Shown here in pieces: positions 1 to 9,361 of a DNA stretch of 64,000 bases. Source of the stretch: Haloechinothrix halophila YIM 93223 (GTDB lineage Bacteria > Actinomycetota > Actinomycetes > Mycobacteriales > Pseudonocardiaceae); assembly GCF_000504245.1 (NCBI RefSeq), contig NZ_KI632509.1, positions 248,001-312,000 of the forward strand, read 5' to 3'. A program made the position numbers and the translations under genes. The notes under the pieces were generated by a model. It was given only the letters and a program-made list of their open reading frames with translations, was not told where the DNA came from and made no database searches. How positions within the stretch are numbered: position 1 is the stretch's first letter; the number at the start of each line of letters is the position of its first letter.

Positions 1-1418
1 CCATCGACAGCGGCGGCTTCCCCACCTGGTTCACAGGCGAGCAGCTCACCGAACGTCTTGCGCACAGAGGACGTCGTCCACTGTCCGATGTGGAACACCT
101 TGGTGCCCTTGTCGCGCGCGGCCTTGCGCAGCCGCAGGAAGACAATCGGCGACTCGTCCTCCGGCTCGAACGCCACGCACAGCACGGCGGACGCCTTCTC
201 GAGGCTGGCGTAGCTGACGTGCTCCGGCGTCGTGCCGACTACCGAGGACGCCAGGAAGTCCAGCTCCTCTGCGGAGTGCGGCCGTGCACGGAAGTCGATG
301 TCGTTGCTGCGCAACGTGATCCGGGCGAACTTGGTGTACGCGTAGGCGTCCTCGACGGTGAGCCGCCCGCCGGTGAGCACCCCGGCACCGTTGCTCTCGC
401 GGGCGGCGACGAGCGCGTCGGCCGCGCGCCGCAGCGCCTCGGTCCAGGATGCCTCGACCAGCTCACCGGACTCGTCGCGCACCATCGGCTTGCGGATACG
501 GTCCTTCGCCGCGGCGTAGCGGAACGCGAACCTGCCCTTGTCGCAGGACCATTCCTCATTGACGTCCGGGTCGTCGCCGGCGAGTCGACGCATCACCTTG
601 CCGCGCCGGAAGTCGGTACGCAGCGCGCAGCCGGACGAGCAGTGCTCGCACACGCTGGGCGAAGACACGAGGTCGAACGGACGCGACCGGAACCGATAGG
701 CAGCCGAGGTCAGCGCACCGACCGGGCAGATCTGAATGGTGTTGCCCGAGAAGTAGCTCTGGAACGGCGTGCCGCTGGACGTGTGCGACGCGGAGTTGTG
801 AATATCCGCCGTCTCGGCGGTGCCGATCTGCTGGTGCACGCCACGCTCAAGCAGATCGATGAACGGGTCACCGGCGATCTGATCGGAGAACCGGGTGCAG
901 CGCTGGCAGAGCACGCAACGCTCGCGGTCGAGCAGCACCTGGGTGGAGATCGAGATCGGTTTCGGGAACGTGCGCTTCGTGTCGACAAAACGAGATGTCG
1001 ACCGACCGTGGGCCATCGCCTGGTTCTGCAGCGGGCATTCCCCGCCCTTGTCGCAGATCGGGCAGTCCAGCGGGTGGTTGATGAGCAGCAGCTCCATCAC
1101 ACCCTCCTGCGCCTTTTCCGCGACGCGGGAGGACTTCTGCGTCTTGACGACCATGCCGTCGGCGACGGTCATCGTGCACGACGCCTGCGGTTTCGGCATC
1201 GGGCGGCCGTTCATCTCCACCTCGACCAGACACTGCCGGCACGCACCTGCCGGGTCGAGCAGCGGGTGGTCACAGAAGCGAGGAATGACGGTGCCCAGCC
1301 GCTCCGCGGTGCGGATGAGCAACTCGCCCTCCGGCGCGATGACCTCCTCGCCGTCGACGACCAGCTTCACGTGCCCTTCCGGCACCTCGGTCTCGGTGTT
1401 TTCCGGTGCGATGGTCAT
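1..1418 (-). CDS. nuoG: NADH-quinone oxidoreductase subunit G (C-terminus cut off by window edge)
   Basis: Peripheral-arm subunit of complex I that carries iron-sulfur clusters passing electrons from NADH toward quinone. The 472 visible codons start with a ferredoxin-like [2Fe-2S] domain (Cys at residues 49, 60 and 63), followed by the Nuo[18 protein letters not shown] stretch near residue 110, further cysteine-rich cluster motifs (RCVLCQRC, then CEHCSSGC), and the start of the molybdopterin-oxidoreductase-like domain. The ATG start follows a strong GGGAGG ribosome-binding site seven bases upstream. It is the last nuo gene seen, downstream of nuoF in the same operon. The rest of the protein and any nuoH-N genes lie to the left of the window. 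Confidence 0.95.
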   Translation of the reverse strand, partial: MTIAPENTETEVPEGHVKLVVDGEEVIAPEGELLIRTAERLGTVIPRFCDHPLLDPAGACRQCLVEVEMNGRPMPKPQASCTMTVADGMVVKTQKSSRVAEKAQEGVMELLLINHPLDCPICDKGGECPLQNQAMAHGRSTSRFVDTKRTFPKPISISTQVLLDRERCVLCQRCTRFSDQIAGDPFIDLLERGVHQQIGTAETADIHNSASHTSSGTPFQSYFSGNTIQICPVGALTSAAYRFRSRPFDLVSSPSVCEHCSSGCALRTDFRRGKVMRRLAGDDPDVNEEWSCDKGRFAFRYAAAKDRIRKPMVRDESGELVEASWTEALRRAADALVAARESNGAGVLTGGRLTVEDAYAYTKFARITLRSNDIDFRARPHSAEELDFLASSVVGTTPEHVSYASLEKASAVLCVAFEPEDESPIVFLRLRKAARDKGTKVFHIGQWTTSSVRKTFGELLACEPGGEAAAVD

Positions 1419-1489
1419 GCGGGCACCTCCCGGCCGCTCGCGCTGAAAGCTGCCGCCACTGCGTTGGTCACCGCGAATGACACTGTCAT
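1415..1489 (-). other. 24-codon mini-ORF bridging nuoF and nuoG
   Basis: A short reading frame fills the 67-bp gap between nuoF and nuoG. Its ATG overlaps the nuoF stop as ATGA and its TGA overlaps the nuoG ATG as ATGA. The encoded peptide (starts [11 protein letters not shown]) is not recognised. The nuoG ribosome-binding site lies inside it, so a ribosome finishing the mini-ORF would stop exactly at the nuoG start. This is consistent with translational coupling, but open frames of this length are common in GC-rich DNA, so it may be chance. Confidence 0.25.
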
Positions 1490-2790
1490 GCCTTCGCTCC
1501 CACCAGTTCAGCCTCGGACTGCTTGCTCTTGTTGTCCTCGCACAGTGCGAGGAACTCGTCGCGGAAGTACTTGATACCGCTCTCGATCGGGCTCACCGCA
1601 CCGTCACCGAGGGCACAGAACGACCGGCCGAGGATGTTGTCGCAGACATCGAGCATGGTGTCGATGTCTTCCTCGGTGCCCTTACCCGCGACCATGCGCT
1701 CAAGCACCTGCGCGAGCCAGAACGTGCCCTCGCGGCACGGCGTGCACTTACCGCAGGACTCGTGCTCGTAGAACTGCGTCCACTTCATCACAGCCCACGG
1801 CACCGACACGGTCTCGTTGAAAACCATGATCGCGGTCGTGCCGAGCATCGACCCGGCCTCAGCGGCACCCTCGAAGTCAAGCGGGACGTCGAGGTGGTCG
1901 GCGGTGAACATCGGCGTCGACGACCCGCCAGGTGTCCAGAACTTGAGCGGGATGCCGTCCTTCATGCCACCCGCGAGTTCCAGCAGCTCCCGCAGCGTCG
2001 TACCGAGCGGGGCCTCGTACTGGCCGGGCTGCTCGACGTGACCCGAGATCGAGAAGATCTTCGGGCCGGGCGATTTCTCGGTACCCATCTCGCGGAACCA
2101 GTCGGACCCGCCGTTGACGATGTAGGGCACCGTCGCGATGGTCTCGACGTTGTTGACCGTGGTCGGCTTGGCGTAGAGCCCGGCGGCGGCGGGGAACGGC
2201 GGCTTCAGCCGGGGCTGGCCACGACGTCCCTCCAGCGAGTCGAGCAGCGCCGTCTCCTCACCGCAGATGTAGGCGCCAGCGCCGGCGTGCACGACGATGT
2301 CGAGGTCGAAGCCGGAGCCGAGGATGTCCTTGCCGAGATACCCGGCGTCGTAAGCCTCGCGGACGGCCGCGTTGAGCCTGCGGATGCAGTGCAGCACCTC
2401 GCCGCGCACGTAGATGAAGCAGTGGTGCGCCCGCATCGCGTACGAGGCGATGATGCAGCCCTCGATCAGCGAGTGCGGGTCGGCCATCATCAGCGGGATG
2501 TCCTTGCACGTACCCGGCTCGCCCTCATCGGCGTTGATGACTAAATAATGTGGCTTGGCAGCGCCTTTGTCGGCCTGCGGCATGAACGACCACTTCACGC
2601 CAGCAGGGAAGCCAGCGCCACCCCGGCCACGCAGACCGGCGTCCTTGATCAGCGCGACCATCTGTTCCGGCGGCTTGCGCAGCGCCTTCTTGACAGCGGT
2701 GTAGCCCTCAAGCTGCTCGTAGGTGGACAGCCGCCAGGAGTTCGGCGACAGCCAGCGCTTGGTGAGCACCGGCGTGATCGGATCAGCCAT
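1486..2790 (-). CDS. nuoF: NADH-quinone oxidoreductase subunit F (NADH- and FMN-binding)
   Basis: The 434-residue 51-kDa-type subunit is where NADH is oxidised. Visible signatures are the glycine-rich NADH/FMN region [13 protein letters not shown] near residue 50, the FMN-site run [12 protein letters not shown], the [14 protein letters not shown] segment, and the C-terminal [4Fe-4S] motif [11 protein letters not shown] near residue 345. The ATG is preceded by GAGGGG at good spacing. It sits between nuoE and nuoG on the same strand, with short gaps each spanned by a mini-ORF. Confidence 0.97.
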   Translation of the reverse strand: MADPITPVLTKRWLSPNSWRLSTYEQLEGYTAVKKALRKPPEQMVALIKDAGLRGRGGAGFPAGVKWSFMPQADKGAAKPHYLVINADEGEPGTCKDIPLMMADPHSLIEGCIIASYAMRAHHCFIYVRGEVLHCIRRLNAAVREAYDAGYLGKDILGSGFDLDIVVHAGAGAYICGEETALLDSLEGRRGQPRLKPPFPAAAGLYAKPTTVNNVETIATVPYIVNGGSDWFREMGTEKSPGPKIFSISGHVEQPGQYEAPLGTTLRELLELAGGMKDGIPLKFWTPGGSSTPMFTADHLDVPLDFEGAAEAGSMLGTTAIMVFNETVSVPWAVMKWTQFYEHESCGKCTPCREGTFWLAQVLERMVAGKGTEEDIDTMLDVCDNILGRSFCALGDGAVSPIESGIKYFRDEFLALCEDNKSKQSEAELVGAKA

Positions 2791-2842
2791 GGCTTCCCCT
2801 CACGGTCAGGGTGCGGATGTCGACGGGTGCACCAGGAGTCAT
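2783..2842 (-). other. 19-codon mini-ORF bridging nuoE and nuoF
   Basis: A 19-residue frame starts at an ATGA overlap with the nuoE stop, crosses the 48-bp gap and ends at a TGA a few bases inside nuoF. The peptide ([12 protein letters not shown]...) is not recognised. Its position parallels the mini-ORF at the nuoF-nuoG junction. Whether it is translated cannot be judged from sequence alone. Confidence 0.22.
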
Positions 2843-3561
2843 CGCGTCTCCTCGTCCCGCATGGCGGGTGCGACCCAGCCGCGTTCCTGCGCGAGCTTCG
2901 CGCCGCGCAGCGTCTCCTCGGCGGCCGATGGGCCGTCGACGTCGGTTGCGAACTGCTCGTCCTCCGGGAAGAACCCGGCGAGCTGGAGTTCGACGGACTT
3001 CAAGTCGGTCAGCGACGCACCGCGCGTCGGCTGCGGCCGCTCACCCTTGCGCAGCGCGTCGACCAGCTCGACGGCGCTCTGCTCTGTCTGGTTGTCGAAG
3101 TACTCGTAGTTGACCTGCAGCACGGGAGCGAGGTCGCAGGCGGCGAGGCACTCGGCGTGTTCGAGGGTGATCGAACCGGTCTCGCCTGGCGTGCCAGCCG
3201 TCTCCTCGTGCCCGAGCGGCGTGCCGTTCTCGCCGAGGTGGTCTTGCAGCTTCTTGTAGATCGCATCGCCGCCCATCGCGGCGCACAGCGTGTTGGTGCA
3301 CACGCTGACCAAGTGCTCGCCGCACGGCTTGCGCTTGTACATGGTGTAGAACGTCGCGACCGCGCTGACCTCGGCGTCGGTGAGGTCCAGCTTCTCGGCA
3401 CAGAAGGAGATGCCCTCCTGGCTGACGTAGCCCTGCACCGACTGCACCAGGTGCAGCATCGGAAGCAGCGCCGAGCGCGCCTCCGGGTAGCGGCCGATGA
3501 TCTCGGTGGCCTTGGCGTGGATGTCGGCGTCGAACACGGTCGACTCGGGAACCTGCGTCAC
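2839..3561 (-). CDS. nuoE: NADH-quinone oxidoreductase subunit E
   Basis: A thioredoxin-fold subunit holding a [2Fe-2S] cluster next to NuoF. The N-terminal helical region ends in [12 protein letters not shown], followed by the cysteine pairs CTNTLC and [10 protein letters not shown] expected of the family. The 240-residue length is slightly over the usual because of an acidic C-terminal tail. I chose the GTG at 3561, which overlaps the nuoD stop as GTGA and has GGGAGG about nine bases upstream. The in-frame GTG at 3570 would abut that ribosome-binding site and is less likely. Confidence 0.93.
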   Translation of the reverse strand: MTQVPESTVFDADIHAKATEIIGRYPEARSALLPMLHLVQSVQGYVSQEGISFCAEKLDLTDAEVSAVATFYTMYKRKPCGEHLVSVCTNTLCAAMGGDAIYKKLQDHLGENGTPLGHEETAGTPGETGSITLEHAECLAACDLAPVLQVNYEYFDNQTEQSAVELVDALRKGERPQPTRGASLTDLKSVELQLAGFFPEDEQFATDVDGPSAAEETLRGAKLAQERGWVAPAMRDEETR

Positions 3562-4925
3562 CGGTCGCACCCTCCCATCACGGGGTCGAGCGAAGCCACG
3601 GCCGCGATCACGTCCGCGACCATGCCGCCCTCAGACATCGCTGGCATCGATTGCAGATTCACGAAGCTTGGGTCGCGCACGTGAACCCGCATCGGACGGG
3701 TGCCACCGTCGGAGACCATGTGGTAGCCAAGCTCGCCGCGCGGCGACTCGACCGTGGCGTACACCTGGCCTGGCGGGACGCTGAAGCCCTCGGTAACCAG
3801 CTTGAAGTGGTGGATCAGCGACTCCATCGACTGACCCATGATGTTGCGGACGTGCTCAAGCGAGTTGCCCATACCGTCCGAGGAGATCGACAGCTGGGCC
3901 GGCCAGGCGATCTTCTTGTCCTCGACCATCACCGGGCCCGGTTCGAGCTTCTTGACCGCCTGCTTGATGATCCGCAGCGACTGGTGGATCTCTTCGACCC
4001 GGATCCGGTACCTGGCGTACGAGTCGGCCTCGTGCGCGATGGGGACCTCGAAGTCATAGTCCTCGTAGCCCAGATATGGGTCTGTCCGGCGCAGGTCCCA
4101 CTCAAGACCAGCCGAGCGCAGCACCGGACCGGTGATGCCAAGCGCGAGGCAAGCATCCACCGGCAGATAGCCGATGCCCTTGAGCCGCTGCTGCCAGATC
4201 GGCTGCCCTGTCAGCAGCTTGTCGTAGTCCGGCAGCCGCTTGTCCATCGTCTTGACGAACTCGTCGATCTTCTCTTCGGCGTCCGCGGGCAGGTCCTGCG
4301 CGACCCCGCCCGGCCGGATGAAGGCGTGGTTCATCCGCAAGCCGGTGAGGAACTCCAGCAGGTGCAACGCCTCTTCGCGCTCCCGGAAGCCAGCGGTCAT
4401 CGCGGTCAGCGCGCCGAGCTCCATACCGCCGGTGGCGAGCGCGACCATGTGCGAGCTGATCCGGTTGATCTCGAGCAGCAGCACCCGGATGACCTCGGCG
4501 CGCTTGGGGATCTCGATGCCGAGCAGCTTCTCGACGCCCATGCAGTACGCCGCCTCGTTGGACAGCGGCGCGAGGTAGTCCATCCGCGTCACGAACGTGA
4601 CGCCCTGAGTCCAGGTGCGGTACTCGGTGTTCTTCTCGATGCCGGTGTGCAGGTAACCGATGACCGACCGCAGGTCGGTGACCGTCTCCCCTTCCAGCTC
4701 GAGCACCAGCCGGAGCACGCCGTGCGTGGACGGGTGCTGCGGGCCGAGGTTCATGACGATCTTCTCGTCGCCACCGACCTCGGAGATGACGTCGTCCCAG
4801 TCGCCACCGGTGACGGTGTAGACCGGGCCCTCCGTCGTCATCCGCGCCGCGGCTGGCTCCTGGCTCTCCGCGCCGTTTTCCGTGGTGTCGGTGCCGGTCG
4901 TCGCGTTCGAAAGCCGCTCTGTCAC
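3558..4925 (-). CDS. nuoD: NADH-quinone oxidoreductase subunit D
   Basis: The 49-kDa-type subunit forms the quinone pocket with NuoB. The core begins with [15 protein letters not shown] (about residue 60), contains [12 protein letters not shown], and ends with the family C-terminus [11 protein letters not shown]...DPSFVNLQ...DPVMGGCDR. The 455 residues include an N-terminal acidic and threonine-rich extension of about 40 residues not needed for the fold. The GTG start overlaps the nuoC stop by four bases and its own stop overlaps nuoE, so nuoC-D-E are translationally chained. Confidence 0.97.
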   Translation of the reverse strand: MTERLSNATTGTDTTENGAESQEPAAARMTTEGPVYTVTGGDWDDVISEVGGDEKIVMNLGPQHPSTHGVLRLVLELEGETVTDLRSVIGYLHTGIEKNTEYRTWTQGVTFVTRMDYLAPLSNEAAYCMGVEKLLGIEIPKRAEVIRVLLLEINRISSHMVALATGGMELGALTAMTAGFREREEALHLLEFLTGLRMNHAFIRPGGVAQDLPADAEEKIDEFVKTMDKRLPDYDKLLTGQPIWQQRLKGIGYLPVDACLALGITGPVLRSAGLEWDLRRTDPYLGYEDYDFEVPIAHEADSYARYRIRVEEIHQSLRIIKQAVKKLEPGPVMVEDKKIAWPAQLSISSDGMGNSLEHVRNIMGQSMESLIHHFKLVTEGFSVPPGQVYATVESPRGELGYHMVSDGGTRPMRVHVRDPSFVNLQSMPAMSEGGMVADVIAAVASLDPVMGGCDR

Positions 4926-5707
4926 GAGTACGCCCTCCGCTGGTCCGGTGGTGGGATCTCGGTGCCCTTGTATTCCACGGGGATGCCACCGAGCGGGTAG
5001 TCCTTGCGCTGCGGATAGCCGTCCCAGTCATCCGGCATCAGGATCCTGGTCAGCGCGGGGTGGCCGTCGTAGACGATGCCGAACATGTCGTAGGCCTCCC
5101 GCTCGTGCCAGTCGGCCGTCGGGTAGACGTCCACAATGGATGGCACGTGCGGGTCGTCGATGTCGAGGCAGACCTCGAGCCGAATCCGGCGCCGGTAGGT
5201 CATCGACAGCAGGTGATAGACCGAGTGCAGCCGCTGCGGCACGTCGGGACCGTAGTCAACGCCGGACACCGAGCTGCACATCTCGAACCGCAGCCCCGAG
5301 TCGTCCCGCAGCGTGCGGCACACCTCGACCAGGTGCTCGCGCTGCACGTAGAAGGTGATCTCACCGCGGTCGATGGTCACCTGCTGGATCACGCTCGCGT
5401 CGATGCCCCTGTCCGAGAGCGCCGCGAGGAACTCGTCAGCGAACTCGTCGAAACCGCCGCCGAACGGCCGCTCCGCCGCGGGCGGGGTGTAGGCGGGCAG
5501 CCGGAGGCCGCCATAGCCCGAGGTGTCCCCCGTGCCTCGAACACCGAACATGCCCTTGCGCTCGCGGCCCGCGACGACCGCGCGGGCGGGCTCGGTGCCG
5601 AACGGCTCGAGACCGGCTTCCTTACGCTCCGCGCTGGACTGGGCCTCGCCGGGCTGCGGCTGACCGTCCTGGTTCTCTGTGGTGGTGGGCTCGTCAGATT
5701 CGGTCAC
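4922..5707 (-). CDS. nuoC: NADH-quinone oxidoreductase subunit C
   Basis: The 30-kDa-type peripheral subunit of complex I. The conserved core is the C-terminal half, with [19 protein letters not shown] and the diagnostic [20 protein letters not shown] followed by [20 protein letters not shown]. The first 90 or so residues are acidic, low-complexity and poorly conserved, as in other actinobacteria. The GTG start lies seven bases after the nuoB stop. Its end overlaps nuoD. Confidence 0.96.
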   Translation of the reverse strand: MTESDEPTTTENQDGQPQPGEAQSSAERKEAGLEPFGTEPARAVVAGRERKGMFGVRGTGDTSGYGGLRLPAYTPPAAERPFGGGFDEFADEFLAALSDRGIDASVIQQVTIDRGEITFYVQREHLVEVCRTLRDDSGLRFEMCSSVSGVDYGPDVPQRLHSVYHLLSMTYRRRIRLEVCLDIDDPHVPSIVDVYPTADWHEREAYDMFGIVYDGHPALTRILMPDDWDGYPQRKDYPLGGIPVEYKGTEIPPPDQRRAYS

Positions 5708-5714
5708 GCCAGCG

Positions 5715-6356
5715 TCAGCGCTCCTCTAGCAGTTGCAGCGGGATGGTGCTGCTGCGTTTGCCTTCCACCTCGTTGGGCGGGACGGTTCGCAGCCGCTCGT
5801 CACGGGTCTTGGCCGAGGCGTGGGCGACGGACGACGGCGGGAGCGCGAGTTCCTCGCCCTTCTCCGCCTTGAGCTTGGCGCGGTTCGGGCCCATCGGCTC
5901 GTGCTTGATCTTCTCGTGCAGCTTCATGATCGCGTCGATCAGCATCTCCGGCCGGGGCGGGCACCCAGGCAGGTACATGTCCACCGGCACGATGTGATCG
6001 ACACCCTGCACGATGGCGTAGTTGTTGAACATGCCACCGGACGAGGCGCAGACCCCCATGGAGAGCACCCACTTGGGCTCGGACATCTGGTCGTAGATCT
6101 GGCGCAGAACGGGGGCCATCTTCTGGCTGACCCTGCCAGCGACGATCATCAGATCCGCCTGCCGAGGCGAAGCCCGGAACACCTCCATGCCGAACCGCGA
6201 CAGGTCGTAGCGGGGGCCGCCGCTGGTCATCATCTCGATGGCACAGCACGCGAGGCCGAACGTCGCGGGCCACAGCGAGGACTGACGCGACCAGTTAGCC
6301 AGTTTCTCCACGCTGGCGAGCAAAACCCCGCTCGGCAGTTTCTCCTCAAGCCCCAT
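5715..6356 (-). CDS. nuoB: NADH-quinone oxidoreductase subunit B
   Basis: The PSST-type subunit carrying the terminal [4Fe-4S] cluster N2 that reduces quinone. The cysteine ligands are visible in [11 protein letters not shown] (tandem Cys), [13 protein letters not shown] and LPGCPPRPE. The 213 residues include a variable basic C-terminal tail after residue 160. The ATG has a GGGAGGAG ribosome-binding site with a six-base spacer, so this start is secure. Confidence 0.97.
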   Translation of the reverse strand: MGLEEKLPSGVLLASVEKLANWSRQSSLWPATFGLACCAIEMMTSGGPRYDLSRFGMEVFRASPRQADLMIVAGRVSQKMAPVLRQIYDQMSEPKWVLSMGVCASSGGMFNNYAIVQGVDHIVPVDMYLPGCPPRPEMLIDAIMKLHEKIKHEPMGPNRAKLKAEKGEELALPPSSVAHASAKTRDERLRTVPPNEVEGKRSSTIPLQLLEER

Positions 6357-6411
6357 GCCAGGCTCCTCCCTGAACGTCGATCGCGGACACCGCAGGCCCG
6401 ATCAGTCCCAT
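6346..6411 (-). other. 21-codon mini-ORF bridging nuoA and nuoB
   Basis: A short frame begins at an ATG inside the last codons of nuoA, crosses the 45-bp gap including the nuoB ribosome-binding site, and ends at a TGA eight bases into nuoB. The peptide is not recognised. It completes a pattern in which every gap over 40 bp between nuoA and nuoG is spanned by an open frame of 19-24 codons. Confidence 0.2.
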
Positions 6412-6794
6412 TCCAGGCCCCCTCGCGCCCACTCGTACACGTAGGGAATCGTGATCGCGACGATGAAGATGGTGACGGCGATGAAGCCGAACATCCCAAC
6501 GGCGTCCGCTGCCACCGCGTACGGATAGAGGAAGACCATTTCGATGTCGAAGAGGATGAACAGCATCCCGGTCAGGTAGAACTTCACCGGAATCCGCCCA
6601 CCACCAGCGACCGGCTGCGGCGAGGGCTCGATGCCGCACTCATACGGCTCGCTCTTGGCTTTGTTGAACCGCTTCGGCCCGACGAGCGGGGCGATCGCCA
6701 CCGAGAACACGGCGAACCCGAACGAGAGCGCGAGGAGCATCACCAGCGGCAGGTAGGCATCGAGCCCGCCCGAAGCTGCGATGTCGTCCGGCAT
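6402..6794 (-). CDS. nuoA: NADH-quinone oxidoreductase subunit A
   Basis: A small membrane subunit of complex I with three predicted transmembrane helices (roughly residues 10-32, 65-85 and 90-115) and the conserved loop KAKSEPYECGIEP, followed by KFYLTGMLFILFDIEMVFLYP. It is the first gene of the nuo operon. The ATG at 6794 gives 130 residues. An in-frame ATG at 6806 is possible, but its purine-rich GGAAGGG would touch the start codon. Expression is probably controlled by Rex through the two upstream palindromes. Confidence 0.95.
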   Translation of the reverse strand: MPDDIAASGGLDAYLPLVMLLALSFGFAVFSVAIAPLVGPKRFNKAKSEPYECGIEPSPQPVAGGGRIPVKFYLTGMLFILFDIEMVFLYPYAVAADAVGMFGFIAVTIFIVAITIPYVYEWARGGLEWD

Positions 6795-6830
6795 GACCAC
6801 ACCCATCCCTTCCGCGATGGCACAATAGGC

Positions 6831-6848
6831 TTGTGAAATCCTTCACGA
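6831..6848. promoter_or_regulatory. Rex-type operator, nuo-proximal copy
   Basis: The sequence TTGTGAAATCCTTCACGA matches the Streptomyces Rex operator pattern TGTGAA-N4-TTCACA except for the last base. It lies between the putative nuo promoter and nuoA, in the 5' untranslated region. Its centre is 33 bp from the centre of the stronger site, about three helical turns, placing both on one face of the DNA. Confidence 0.65.
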
Positions 6849-6863
6849 GCCCTGGCAGCGACG

Positions 6864-6881
6864 TTGTGAAGGGGTTCACAA
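6864..6881. promoter_or_regulatory. Rex-type operator, promoter-proximal copy
   Basis: TTGTGAAGGGGTTCACAA is a perfect inverted repeat around a four-base centre and matches the published Streptomyces Rex operator TGTGAACGCGTTCACA outside the centre. It sits just downstream of a putative -10 element, where a bound repressor would block nuo transcription. A rex gene is present at 35948-36775, and Rex control of nuo is established in Streptomyces. Confidence 0.8.
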
Positions 6882-6895
6882 GGCTTTGGGACCGC

Positions 6896-6925
6896 AGTCT
6901 AGGACCCTCGTCACGTTCTTGTCTG
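6896..6925 (-). promoter_or_regulatory. Putative nuo operon promoter
   Basis: On the minus strand CAGACA and TAGACT lie 18 bp apart, a fair match to a housekeeping -35/-10 pair. The predicted start point would be a few bases before the first Rex operator, so that operator would lie at about +8 to +25. This is an assignment by motif only. Confidence 0.35.
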
Positions 6926-7045
6926 CGGGGGATGGTCAACGGCCGTCGTTTCCGTCCGCATGATGCGAAATCGAGCGTGAAACGCCCAGTTGAGAGAGCC
7001 GTCGGTCACATTCGCCATGCGGTGTTACGGTTCTCACAACGCAGG

Positions 7046-7061
7046 GTTACCAGCGGGTAAC
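7046..7061. promoter_or_regulatory. Unassigned operator-like inverted repeat upstream of nuo
   Basis: GTTACCAGCGGGTAAC is a perfect six-base inverted repeat around AGCG, in the 380-bp region (6795-7174) between nuoA and the end of menJ. It resembles the operators of dimeric repressors such as TetR-family proteins, but I cannot assign a regulator. Apart from this, the Rex sites and the putative promoter, I see nothing else in that region. Confidence 0.4.
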
Positions 7062-7174
7062 TTGTGGCGGGCGTCTCCCCCGGATGCGCGGCGTGCGGCG
7101 CGAGGCCGCGCGGGCGCGTTCGGCGGCTTGAGGCGCCGGTGAGCGCGCTCAGGGGACGCGGTGTCGCGCGGTGC

Positions 7175-8485
7175 TCAGCGGGGCGCTGGAGCGAGCCGGG
7201 ACGCCGCGGCGATGATGCGGTCGACGGCGTCGCCGCCCTTGGCGTCGTAGCAGCCGGAAAGGCCCTTGTAGATCAACGGGATCAGCCGATTGATCCGCAG
7301 CCCGTACTTCGTCGCGGTTCGCATCACCTTCGGGTTGCCGATGGCCTTCGCGAACGCGTTGCCGAGCTGGTAGTAGCCGCCCATCAGCTCGGACAGCGCG
7401 AGCGGGTACGCCGCCAGCGCGCGCTCCCGCGACGGACCCTCCGGCCGCGCGAGCGCCTGCACCACGCACTCGGCGGCGACCTGAGCGGATTCCATGGCGG
7501 CGGATATGCCCTCGCCGTTGAACGGGCTCACCATGCCGCCCGCGTCGCCAAGCAGCAGCAGGCCGTCGCGGTAGTGCGGGGTACGGTTGAAGCCCATCGG
7601 CAGGCCAGCGCCGCCGATCTTGCCGACCGCGTTCTCCTCGCGGAAGCCCCACTCCTCCGGCGTCGAGTCGAGCCACGTGCGCAGCAGCGCACGGTAGTCG
7701 GTGTTGCGGAACGCCGCCGAGGTTGACAACATCCCGAGCCCGACGTTGACCGTGCCGTCGCCAAGCGGGAACGCCCAGCCGTAGCCGGGCAGCAGGCGCG
7801 GGTTGGCGGGGTCGCTGCGATCCCACAGCTCGAGGTGGCCCTCGATGTAGGGCTCGTCGTGGCGAGGACTCTTGTAGTAGCGCCGGACAGCGACGCCCAT
7901 CGGGCGCTTGTCGTTGCGGTCGATGCCGACGCTGCGCGCGATCCGACCCGACACGCCGTCACAGGCGAGCACCAGCGGCGCGCGGTAGGTCACCGGGGTC
8001 TTCTCCGGGCCGACCTTGGCGGTGACGCCGATAACGCGCCCGGTGCGCTCGTCGGTGACGGCGCCGGTCACCGATGTTCGTTCGTACAACCGCGCGCCGG
8101 CTTTCTGCGCTGTCTGCGCGAGCAGCTGGTCAAAGTCGTCGCGGGTGCGGGAGACGCCGTACGGCGGGTAGCTGGCCAGATCCGGCCACGGCAGTTCCAG
8201 CGTGATGTCGCCCGCCAGGATGCGCAGGCCGGTGCTGTGCACCCAGCCCGCCTCTTCGCGGGTGTCGATCCCGAGGTCGATCAGCTGCTTCACACCGCGC
8301 GGGGTGAGCCCATCGCCGCAGACCTTCTCCCTGGGAAACGACGTCTTCTCCAGTACAAGGACGTCGAGGCCTGCCCGTGCGAGGTAGGTCGCTGCCGTCG
8401 ATCCCGCTGGTCCAGCGCCGACGACAAGGACGTCGGCGTCCTCGTGCGGCGCGCGTCGGCTAGGCGTCTGGCTCATATCCGACAC
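7175..8485 (-). CDS. menJ: Geranylgeranyl reductase family flavoprotein, MenJ-like
   Basis: An FAD-dependent oxidoreductase of 436 residues. The N-terminal Rossmann motif VVGAGPAGSTAATYLARAG (from about residue 21) is followed by EKTSFPREKVCGDGLTPRG, the family fingerprint, and later by the FAD-binding LLLGDAGGMVSPFNGEGI near residue 310. In mycobacteria the homologue (Rv0561c) saturates one isoprene unit of menaquinone, and the neighbouring menG supports that role here. The GTG start at 8485 lacks a clear ribosome-binding site. An ATG at 8476 in the same frame is an alternative. Confidence 0.88.
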   Translation of the reverse strand: MSDMSQTPSRRAPHEDADVLVVGAGPAGSTAATYLARAGLDVLVLEKTSFPREKVCGDGLTPRGVKQLIDLGIDTREEAGWVHSTGLRILAGDITLELPWPDLASYPPYGVSRTRDDFDQLLAQTAQKAGARLYERTSVTGAVTDERTGRVIGVTAKVGPEKTPVTYRAPLVLACDGVSGRIARSVGIDRNDKRPMGVAVRRYYKSPRHDEPYIEGHLELWDRSDPANPRLLPGYGWAFPLGDGTVNVGLGMLSTSAAFRNTDYRALLRTWLDSTPEEWGFREENAVGKIGGAGLPMGFNRTPHYRDGLLLLGDAGGMVSPFNGEGISAAMESAQVAAECVVQALARPEGPSRERALAAYPLALSELMGGYYQLGNAFAKAIGNPKVMRTATKYGLRINRLIPLIYKGLSGCYDAKGGDAVDRIIAAASRLAPAPR

Positions 8486-8569
8486 TGTACGGGGCGTGAT
8501 CTATCCGGCCGTCGAGATGTGCACCACGGCGCGCGCCGGCGGCGCGGGTGCAGGCGGTGTTAGCCGAGG

Positions 8570-8619
8570 CGATCTTGAGGCGTTGTGGCTGCTATGGCGA
8601 CCAGAACGCCTCAAGATCG
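8570..8619. repeat. Long inverted repeat, family A copy 1
   Basis: A 50-bp near-palindrome with 19-bp arms starting CGATCTTGAGGCGTT, one mismatch between arms, and a central CTATGG loop. It lies 27 bp after the menG stop codon and before menJ. It could fold into a strong hairpin and end menG transcription. Its arm sequence recurs at 38781, 56731 and 62429, so it is a dispersed sequence family and not a generic terminator. Confidence 0.8.
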
Positions 8620-8645
8620 ACCGAGGTGGCGCCGTCCGCGTGCGC

Positions 8646-9338
8646 CTATGCCGTTGGCTTGGTGGCCCGGTGTACCGCGACGACGCCGAAGGTGAGGTTC
8701 AGCCACTCGACGTTCTCCCAGCCAGCCGAGGCGATGATCTCGCCAAGCTGGTGCTGCTCCGGCCACGCGGCCATGGACTCCGCGAGGTAGGAGTACGCAT
8801 CCGGATTGGACGACTGGCGCTTGCCGAGCCAGGTCAGCGCGCGCATCAGGACCTTCTCGTGCATCAGCCGGATCGGCGCGAATGGTGGCGTGGACACCTC
8901 GCAGATCACCAGCCTGCCGCCCGGCTTAACCACGCGGGCGATCTCGGTCAGCGCTGCCTTGGTGTCGACGAAGTTGCGCAGGCCGAACGCGATCGTCACG
9001 GCGTCGAAGCTCTCGTCAGCGAACGGCAGCCGGAGCGCGTCGGCGGCCACCATCGGCACCTGCCGGTGTTTGCCGCTGCGCAGCATGCCGAGCGAGAAGT
9101 CCGCGGCGACACACCACGCGCCAGCCTGGCCGAACTCCACTGTGGACACACCGGTGCCCGCGGCGAGGTCGAGCACCCGCTCGCCAGGCTGGGCATTGAG
9201 CACCCTGCCGGTTGTGATGCGCCAGCGGCGGTCGAAGCCGAACGTCATGACCGAGTTCGCCCGGTCATAGCCGCTGGCGACGTCGTCGAACATCGCGGCG
9301 ACGTCGCGGGGATCTTTGTCAAGGCTCGCGCGAGACAT
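8646..9338 (-). CDS. menG: Demethylmenaquinone methyltransferase
   Basis: A UbiE/MenG-type S-adenosylmethionine-dependent methyltransferase catalysing the last core step of menaquinone synthesis. Of its 230 residues, the SAM-binding motif is [12 protein letters not shown] near residue 55. The family motifs [18 protein letters not shown] at the N-terminus and [13 protein letters not shown] near residue 120 are clear. The ATG at 9338 fits the family N-terminus ([18 protein letters not shown]). Longer in-frame extensions would only translate the 21-bp tandem array. Confidence 0.94.
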   Translation of the reverse strand: MSRASLDKDPRDVAAMFDDVASGYDRANSVMTFGFDRRWRITTGRVLNAQPGERVLDLAAGTGVSTVEFGQAGAWCVAADFSLGMLRSGKHRQVPMVAADALRLPFADESFDAVTIAFGLRNFVDTKAALTEIARVVKPGGRLVICEVSTPPFAPIRLMHEKVLMRALTWLGKRQSSNPDAYSYLAESMAAWPEQHQLGEIIASAGWENVEWLNLTFGVVAVHRATKPTA

Positions 9339-9361
9339 GTCGTGCAGCCTAGTCGGGGGCG

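Noticed and set aside
797-812. Rex-like half site TTGTGAATAT inside nuoG
   Set aside because: Only one half matches and it is inside coding sequence, so it is most likely chance.
90-1574. Long plus-strand open frame opposite nuoG
   Set aside because: It is antisense to a clear nuoG gene and rich in Arg/Ala/His as expected of a GC-rich shadow frame; no domain is recognised.
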